A stretch of 18,582 bases of DNA. Source: Candidatus Moraniibacteriota bacterium (GTDB taxonomy: Bacteria > Patescibacteriota > Minisyncoccia > Moranbacterales > GCA-2747515). The stretch spans positions 1 through 18,582 of the forward strand of contig JAOZUJ010000012.1 of NCBI GenBank assembly GCA_029938745.1. Direction: 5' to 3'. Both the position numbers and the translations under genes were made by a program. Below the pieces are notes generated by a model. That model was given only the letters and a program-made list of their open reading frames with translations, was not told the origin of the DNA and did no database searches. Below are positions 13,607 through 18,582 of the stretch, one piece after another; position 1 is the stretch's first letter; each line of letters opens with the position of its first letter.

Positions 13607-14724
13607 ATCAAAATAATGAACATGTCTATATAAATGCCTTTAATGTTATTGCTGGTATTGGTCCGCAAAAATTATATCTTCTTGCATCATATTTTGATTC
13701 CTTTCAAAAAGCGTGGAGTGCTGATGCTGATGAATTTATGAATTCTGGCTTGTCTGCAAAACTTGCGCAAACAGTTGTTACTGAGAGAGACTCTCTTGAA
13801 CCACAAAAAGAGTGGCAGAAATTGCAAGATAATGACATCCAACTCATTACAATTCAAGATGAATTATTTCCTAAAAAGTTAAAAACAATTATATCTCCAC
13901 CATTTTTATTATACGTTCGAGGTAATATGGCGATACTTAATTCTCCATCTGCAGCAGTTGTTGGCTCACGCAAGATCAGCGATTACGGCAAACATGCTAT
14001 TACATCAATTATCAGTGATGTGGCTCGTAGTGACGTCATAATTGTCTCTGGACTTGCACTTGGCACCGATGCACTTGCTCACCGTGAAACTCTCGACGCT
14101 CATGGGAAAACTATTGCCGTCCTTGCTGGTGGTATAGATGATAAGTCTATTACACCACGCTCACATATGAACCTTGCAAAACAGATACTAGACAATGGGG
14201 GCGCAATTATTTCTGAATATCCCATTGGCTCGCAGCCAAATCGAGGTACATTTCCTGCACGCAATCGCATAATGGCAGGACTTACCGACGCAACAGTAAT
14301 TATAGAAGCAACTGAGAGATCAGGCACACTCATCACAGCTACACATGCTCACAAATTTGGACGAAAACTCTTTGCGCTACCTGGCTCAATTTTTACAACA
14401 AACTCTGTTGGACCAAATATGTTAATACGTGACAAAAATGCAACTCCCCTACTGTGTAGTGATGACATTATGTGTACCTTTAAAGATACCTTAAAAGGTA
14501 CACAAACAAGTAGTGGACAGACATGTCCGTCCACTACACTAACAGAACATCAAAAAACTTTATTTGAAACAATAAAAAAACACCCAGACGGTGCACAAAT
14601 AAATACAATAATAAAAGAAACTAAACTGGATGGTTCCACAATATCAAGTGAACTAACAATGATGGAAATTGACGGGATTGTGAAGAATATTGGCAATCAA
14701 GTTTATGTTGTACTTAAAAGTTGA
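13600..14724 (+). CDS. dprA: DNA processing protein DprA
   Basis: DprA binds incoming single-stranded DNA during natural transformation and loads RecA. The 374-residue protein has an N-terminal helix-hairpin-helix/SAM-like region (GIGPQKLYLLASYF, about 18-31). A Rossmann-like core (about 105-285) follows, with VVGSRKISDYG, VSGLALGTDALAH, AVLAGGID, SEYPIGSQPNRGTFPARNRIMAGL and ERSGTLITATHA. The C-terminal winged-helix domain (about 310-372) ends IDGIVKNIGNQVYVV. The linker between core and winged helix is encoded by two adjacent DNA palindromes (14471-14537). The ATG has no SD, and its first codons overlap the -35 of the opposing orphan's promoter. No other competence gene is in the window. 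The TGA stop lies within a 13-bp inverted repeat. Confidence 0.95.
   Translation: MSNQNNEHVYINAFNVIAGIGPQKLYLLASYFDSFQKAWSADADEFMNSGLSAKLAQTVVTERDSLEPQKEWQKLQDNDIQLITIQDELFPKKLKTIISPPFLLYVRGNMAILNSPSAAVVGSRKISDYGKHAITSIISDVARSDVIIVSGLALGTDALAHRETLDAHGKTIAVLAGGIDDKSITPRSHMNLAKQILDNGGAIISEYPIGSQPNRGTFPARNRIMAGLTDATVIIEATERSGTLITATHAHKFGRKLFALPGSIFTTNSVGPNMLIRDKNATPLLCSDDIMCTFKDTLKGTQTSSGQTCPSTTLTEHQKTLFETIKKHPDGAQINTIIKETKLDGSTISSELTMMEIDGIVKNIGNQVYVVLKS
14471..14537. repeat. Two adjacent palindromes in the dprA linker
   Basis: The first pairs TGTGTACCTTT with AAAGGTACACA (14471-14504). The second pairs GTAGTGGACAGACA with TGTCCGTCCACTAC (14510-14537), with one mismatch. They encode the stretch from MCTFKD to CPSTT between the Rossmann core and the winged helix. 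Confidence 0.7.
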
Positions 14725-14764
14725 AATTAAAAAGATAGAGATAAAACACACTTTCAACTTTTAA
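14714..14764 (+). terminator. Inverted repeat over the dprA stop codon, possible weak terminator
   Basis: TTAAAAGTTGAAA and TTTCAACTTTTAA form a perfect 13-bp stem with a 25-base loop; the left arm includes the TGA stop. There is no clear T-run after the right arm, so termination is uncertain. Confidence 0.35.
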
Positions 14765-14773
14765 AAGATATAC

Positions 14774-14814
14774 AAAAAAAAGCCGTTGTAATTTATATTA
14801 TAAATCCAACGGCT
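14774..14814 (-). terminator. Strong rho-independent terminator after the 223-residue orphan
   Basis: On the minus strand AGCCGTTG and CAACGGCT pair across an AT-rich loop that itself can extend the stem, followed by a run of eight T. Confidence 0.85.
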
Positions 14815-14838
14815 CAAATATTTATTGGGTAGTAACAA

Positions 14839-15510
14839 CTAAACAGTAGCTAACTGCCGTTGCTCATCTTCATAATCTTCATCATACATTTCTTCAGCGA
14901 AAGAAGTGCATGTGAAGGCGACGTCGTCCTTACAGGTAATGCTTCTGTGAAGCATAGAATCACAGGAAAAAATCCCCTTGAATTCCACGCTTTTACCCGC
15001 GCAAAATTTCTCTATGATAGCTTCATCACAGTGAAACCCTACTGGCACAATGACGCCCGACGAAAAGGTTATGGCACTAAAACTGCCATTCCCCAAGTAA
15101 ATGTCATTTTTCAAAAATGATACATCATTTTGGTCAATAAGTAGGAAGGTGTTTAGCTTATATGACACCCGATCTCTAAAATCTGTATATCCCATCTTGA
15201 GACTAAGGCGGAAATCCCGCTCGTTAATCTCATAATGCCCCGTCTCTGCGTATTTTTCTAACTTTTCAAAGGTACATTGCGCCTTAATAAGTATTGAAAA
15301 TACATCTGACAGATGAAGACGAATGAGATTCAAAACACCAATAGACCGGTTATCCTTCTCACTGCACAAAGGGATTGTGTCAACAGAGTCAAAGTTAACA
15401 CTTCTTCTTGCACGCCACAATTTGTAATGCACGCGTGTTGCATAAAAGAGAGTTGCAAGAATTTCAATAAAAAATTCCCTGATACCACAACCAGCACTTG
15501 CCTTCTTCAT
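14839..15510 (-). CDS. Hypothetical Cys-containing protein, 223 residues
   Basis: Family not recognised. The N-terminus has an amphipathic or membrane-associated helix (about 10-32, IREFFIEILATLFYATRVHYKL) followed by Arg-rich residues. A helical middle (about 60-110) leads to a strand-rich, Cys-containing C-terminal half (about 125-205, with SFSAITFSSGVIVPVGFHCD and FKGIFSCDS) and an acidic tail (EEMYDEDYEDEQ). The alternation of strands and short turns is loosely like the 601-residue orphan, but I see no clear shared motif. The ATG has a perfect AGGAGG seven bases upstream. It has a TTGACA-17-TAGAAT promoter and a strong terminator. It is divergent from topA, and the two -35 boxes are mirror images. 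Confidence 0.75.
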   Translation of the reverse strand: MKKASAGCGIREFFIEILATLFYATRVHYKLWRARRSVNFDSVDTIPLCSEKDNRSIGVLNLIRLHLSDVFSILIKAQCTFEKLEKYAETGHYEINERDFRLSLKMGYTDFRDRVSYKLNTFLLIDQNDVSFLKNDIYLGNGSFSAITFSSGVIVPVGFHCDEAIIEKFCAGKSVEFKGIFSCDSMLHRSITCKDDVAFTCTSFAEEMYDEDYEDEQRQLATV

Positions 15511-15551
15511 GAAAATACCTCCTGTTAATTTTAGTAAGGAACATCAATCAA

Positions 15552-15568
15552 TTAAATACTCTATTTAA
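15552..15568. promoter_or_regulatory. Small inverted repeat at the start of the 223-residue gene transcript
   Basis: TTAAATA and TATTTAA are separated by 3 bases, just downstream of the predicted start point near 15572. It could be a repressor site, but AT-rich repeats of this size also arise by chance here. Confidence 0.3.
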
Positions 15569-15578
15569 CCAACTATGC

Positions 15579-15607
15579 ATTCTAGCATATATTCCTATAT
15601 TTGTCAA
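15579..15607 (-). promoter_or_regulatory. Consensus promoter of the 223-residue gene
   Basis: On the minus strand TTGACA and TAGAAT are separated by exactly 17 bases; the -10 is preceded by TGC, giving an extended -10. The leader would be about 60 bases. Confidence 0.75.
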
Positions 15608-15614
15608 CCCTAAT

Positions 15615-15643
15615 TTGACAAGATGTGCGTTTGATTGTATTTT
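15615..15643 (+). promoter_or_regulatory. Candidate topA promoter, divergent
   Basis: TTGACA and TATTTT are separated by 17 bases on the plus strand. The -35 forms an inverted repeat (TTGTCAA / TTGACAA) with the -35 of the opposite promoter at 15579-15607, so the two promoters are back to back. The leader would be about 70 bases with no SD. Confidence 0.45.
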
Positions 15644-15723
15644 GTGAGAATAGGTGTTATTTTTGCTTTTGCAGTTACAACAAACACTATTCACTAATTA
15701 TTACTCGCTAATAAACTAAACAA

Positions 15724-17946
15724 ATGAAACTATTAATTGTAGAGTCCCCGACAAAAACAAAAACAATCAAAAAATATCTTGGCGTTGGTTATAAGGTTAC
15801 TTCTAGCGTTGGACATATCCGTGATTTACCCAAATCAAACAAAGATGCAATTGACATGGAAAATGATTTTAAGCCACGTTATGTTATATCTGAGGACAAG
15901 CAAGATGTCGTAGATGAACTTATACGACTTGCTAAAAAAGCAGATGAGGGAATTATATTAGCAACTGACCCTGACCGCGAGGGGGAAGCAATTGCATGGC
16001 ATGTTGCTGAAATTTTGAAAGATGCTGGTACTCCAAAATCAGACATGCAACGTGTAACATTTAACGAAATTACAAAAGAAGCTGTAAACGAAGCAATCAA
16101 ACATCCAACAACAATTGATCAAAACCTTCGTCGTGCACAAGAAGCTCGTCGTGTACTTGATCGACTTGTAGGTTATGATCTCTCTGGTATTATATGGAAA
16201 AAAGTACGATACGGACTCTCTGCTGGTCGCGTGCAATCCCCTGCTCTTCATATTGTTGTAGAACGTGAAAAAGAGATCCGAGCATTTGAACCAGAAAAGT
16301 ACTGGCATCTTAGTGCTGATTTTAAAACGAAAGGAAAAGATGATGTAACACTTACATGCAAAGAAGAGCCACGAGATAAAAAAGAGGTTACTCGTATTGA
16401 AAAAGAAGCAAAAAAAGGCAAATGGGTTATCAAAGATGTAAAAGAAACAACACGAAAAAGAAAACCAAAAGCGCCCTTTACAACATCAACACTTCAACAA
16501 ACTGCATCTTCTCGATTTGGTTTTTCTCCATCTCGTACAATGCGTACCGCACAAAAACTTTATGAAGGAGGACACATCACGTATATGCGTACAGACTCGA
16601 CAACACTCTCCAAAGAAGCTCTTAAAACAATTAAAAAAGTAATTATTCGTGAATTTGGCGATGATAAACATGAATATCGCATATTTAAATCACGAAGCAA
16701 AAATGCTCAAGAAGCACATGAGGCTGTGCGACCATCGCATGCAGAAATAGAACATGCTGGTACAACACCTGATCAGAAAAAACTATACACACTCATCCGC
16801 GGTCGTGCAATTGCATCACAAATGGTAGACGCACAGACAAAGCAAACACGCATCATTGCAAATGTTACTGGTGATAAAATTCCAGACTTTACAGTAACCG
16901 GTTCACGCATTCTTTCACTTGGTTGGCTAGAAGCTGATCCAGGAGCGCGTGGCGAAGATACAGAAGTGCCAAAAGTAGAAAAAGATGAAAAATTAAATTT
17001 GAAAAAGTTTCATACTGAAGAAAAAGAAACCTTGCCCCCATCGCGATATTCTGAAGCAGGTCTTGTCAAAGAACTGGAAAGTCGTGGTATTGGTCGTCCA
17101 AGTACATATGCTTCTATTATTCGCACAATTCAAACACGTGGCTATGTCGAAAAAGAAGGAAGCGCACTCAAATCAACTGATACAGGTGAAGTTGTAAGTG
17201 ATTTCCTTTGGGCACATTTTGAACAATATATTAATGATGAATTCACTGCAGAGATGGAAGATAAATTAGATGAGATTGCTCGCGGTGAACGTGATTACAC
17301 ACAAACAATTGCAGAGTTTTATAAGCCCTTCACAAAAGATGTGAAATCAAAAGAAAAACTAGACAAAGCAACTGATCTCGGTGACGCAGATCCAAAAATG
17401 AAATGTCCAAAATGTAAAGGAAAGATGATCATCAAGTTAAGCAAAAACGGCAAATTTCTCAGTTGTAAAAAATTTCCTGATTGTGATGGTGCACGAACAA
17501 TGGAAGGAAAAGAGTTAGAAGGACCCAAAGAAACTGGAGAAGCATGTCCAAAATGCAAAGATGGAAAACTTGTAGAACGTGACGGAAAATATGGTAGATT
17601 TATCTCCTGTCACAATTATCCAAAATGCAAATTTATCAAAGAAGATCCCAAAGAAGCAAAAAAAAGAAAAACGGGTGTAAAATGTCCAATGTGTGGAAAA
17701 GGTGAAATGAGCGAACGTAACGGACGCTTTGGTGTATTTTATAGTTGCACAGAATATCCAGACTGCAAGAATGCGATCAAGGCAAAGCCAACTGGTAAAT
17801 TTTGCAATTATAAAAAGAATAGTAAAAAATGTGGAGCCCTCATGATGGAAGGAACAAAAACAATCCCAGAAAGATGTTCAGATAAAACTTGCCCCAACCA
17901 TCGCCCCGACAAACTTGAAGGTTACAAACCAAAAAAGAAAAAATAA
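15724..17946 (+). CDS. topA: DNA topoisomerase I
   Basis: Type IA topoisomerase that relaxes negative supercoils through a 5'-phosphotyrosine intermediate. The 740-residue protein starts with the Toprim domain: MKLLIVESPTKTKTIKKYLG with E7, SSVGHIRDLP, and ATDPDREGEAIAWH with D82/D84/E86. The catalytic tyrosine is Y287 in GHITYMRTDSTTLS. Other family motifs include SAGRVQSPAL and RGIGRPSTYASIIRTIQTRGYV. The C-terminus has three Cys4 zinc ribbons starting MKCPKCKGKM, EACPKCKDGK and VKCPMCGKGE. A divergent fourth Cys cluster (FCNYKKNSKKC...CSDKTC) precedes a Lys-rich tail. The ATG has no SD. It is convergent with rnhB, with only 47 bases and no clear terminator between them. Confidence 0.97.
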   Translation: MKLLIVESPTKTKTIKKYLGVGYKVTSSVGHIRDLPKSNKDAIDMENDFKPRYVISEDKQDVVDELIRLAKKADEGIILATDPDREGEAIAWHVAEILKDAGTPKSDMQRVTFNEITKEAVNEAIKHPTTIDQNLRRAQEARRVLDRLVGYDLSGIIWKKVRYGLSAGRVQSPALHIVVEREKEIRAFEPEKYWHLSADFKTKGKDDVTLTCKEEPRDKKEVTRIEKEAKKGKWVIKDVKETTRKRKPKAPFTTSTLQQTASSRFGFSPSRTMRTAQKLYEGGHITYMRTDSTTLSKEALKTIKKVIIREFGDDKHEYRIFKSRSKNAQEAHEAVRPSHAEIEHAGTTPDQKKLYTLIRGRAIASQMVDAQTKQTRIIANVTGDKIPDFTVTGSRILSLGWLEADPGARGEDTEVPKVEKDEKLNLKKFHTEEKETLPPSRYSEAGLVKELESRGIGRPSTYASIIRTIQTRGYVEKEGSALKSTDTGEVVSDFLWAHFEQYINDEFTAEMEDKLDEIARGERDYTQTIAEFYKPFTKDVKSKEKLDKATDLGDADPKMKCPKCKGKMIIKLSKNGKFLSCKKFPDCDGARTMEGKELEGPKETGEACPKCKDGKLVERDGKYGRFISCHNYPKCKFIKEDPKEAKKRKTGVKCPMCGKGEMSERNGRFGVFYSCTEYPDCKNAIKAKPTGKFCNYKKNSKKCGALMMEGTKTIPERCSDKTCPNHRPDKLEGYKPKKKK

Positions 17947-17993
17947 ATCAGTAACCATGTCGCCAGACTTAGTGATCCGATTACCACAATTTA

Positions 17994-18582
17994 TTATAAA
18001 ACATTTTTTACAGGTTTAAAGCTTTTTCTGTGAATTGGTGTTGCGCCGTATTTTTGTAATGCTTCCATGTGTATTTTTGTGCCATATCCTTTGTGTCTCG
18101 CAAATCCGTACTCTGGGTATTTTTTGTCATATTGAGCCATCATTTTATCTCGCACAACTTTTGCGATAATTGATGCTGCTGCAATACTTTTTGATATTTG
18201 ATCCCCTTTTGCAACAGTCATTTGTTCTCGTGTAAAATTTGGTAATAATTGATTTCCATCAATCATAATCATCATTTTTTCTGCTTCTGTATAAATTCCA
18301 TCGTTATCGATTTCTTTTTCTAGTGCATCAAGCGCTTTTTTCATTGCCAAAAACGTTGCTTGCAAAATGTTTATTTCGTCAATTGCTTTTGGACTGCACT
18401 TCCCCACGCCCACAAAGAATTTCTCACGTATAAATTCAAAAGATTCCTCTCTCTGCTTTTCACTTAACAATTTTGAATCTCTCACCAGCTTCCACTTATT
18501 TTCATCTGGTGCATTTTCAAAATCTGCGATATCTTTGATAACACATGCGCCCGTAACAACAGGTCCGGCCAATGGACCACGT
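17994..18582 (-). CDS. rnhB: Ribonuclease HII (5' end outside window)
   Basis: RNase HII removes ribonucleotides and RNA from RNA-DNA hybrids. The frame is open to the right edge and begins within the RGPLAGPVV motif, so the first catalytic residues (the Asp-Glu normally just before it) and the true start lie outside. An in-frame TTG at 18572 is not a start, because the conserved motif begins before it. Seen here are DSKLLSEKQREE, the strand MIMIDGNQLLP with a catalytic-type Asp, KGDQISKSIAAASIIAKVVRD, and the family ending YGFARHKGYGTKIHMEALQKYG...IHRKSFKPV. The gene is convergent with topA. The N-terminal catalytic site cannot be checked. Confidence 0.93.
   Translation of the reverse strand, partial: RGPLAGPVVTGACVIKDIADFENAPDENKWKLVRDSKLLSEKQREESFEFIREKFFVGVGKCSPKAIDEINILQATFLAMKKALDALEKEIDNDGIYTEAEKMMIMIDGNQLLPNFTREQMTVAKGDQISKSIAAASIIAKVVRDKMMAQYDKKYPEYGFARHKGYGTKIHMEALQKYGATPIHRKSFKPVKNVL

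Noticed and set aside
1..18582. tRNA, rRNA, insertion sequence or prophage genes
   Set aside because: I saw no cloverleaf-like segment with a TTCGA-type arm, no rRNA-like stretch beyond the short anti-SD loop, and no transposase, integrase or phage structural motif.

Overview
The window looks like an AT-rich, compact bacterial chromosome segment, most likely from the Candidate Phyla Radiation (Patescibacteria, Parcubacteria-like). This rests on gene content and style: small housekeeping genes in short clusters, several core genes with no Shine-Dalgarno (SD) sequence, a reduced SMC, and RNase III with Asn at one usually acidic metal-ligand position. TGA is used as a stop (lytR-like gene, dprA), so this is not a code-25 lineage such as Gracilibacteria. 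No database was consulted; the lineage is inferred.

Layout. 1-1226 (+): the 3' end of fmt, then a membrane-anchored double-rhodanese protein lacking any cysteine. 1293-2444 (-): purC followed by a 64-codon orphan. 2569-4093 (-): rpmF-nusB-rnc with a promoter at 4172-4200. 4271-4642 (-): orphan. 4763-7168 (-): a short, apparently hinge-less SMC with three 11-residue Cys repeats inserted before Walker A. 7400-9205 (-): large beta-rich orphan. 9422-10504 (-): Rossmann dehydrogenase. 10677-12215 (+): LytR-CpsA-Psr protein, then pth (+). 12949-13386 (-): small exported orphan with a long structured leader. 13600-14724 (+): dprA. 14839-15510 (-): orphan. 15724-17946 (+): topA. 17994-18582 (-): rnhB, cut by the window end. 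No gene-free stretch exceeds 300 bases.

Two gene styles are interleaved. Recognised core genes (rpmF, nusB, rnc, smc, lytR-like, pth, dprA, topA, rhodanese) have no good SD, and one appears nearly leaderless. The orphans, purC and the dehydrogenase, all on the minus strand, have clear SD motifs. Most of these also have recognisable sigma70-type promoters (several exactly TTGACA with a 17-base spacer) and a U-tailed terminator. They read as self-contained expression cassettes placed between core genes.

The strongest candidate for something undescribed is the leader of the 145-residue exported protein (13387-13571, minus strand). A consensus promoter precedes a nested, three-helix fold whose apical loop carries CCUCCUUA. 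That loop can pair over 8 positions with the gene's own UGAGGAGG ribosome-binding site. Other notable points are the SMC repeat insertion and missing hinge, two copies of a palindromic repeat each sitting just upstream of a core gene, paired palindromes in the dprA inter-domain linker, a 28-residue tandem duplication at the start of the dehydrogenase, and a possible internal translation start in the 601-residue orphan.
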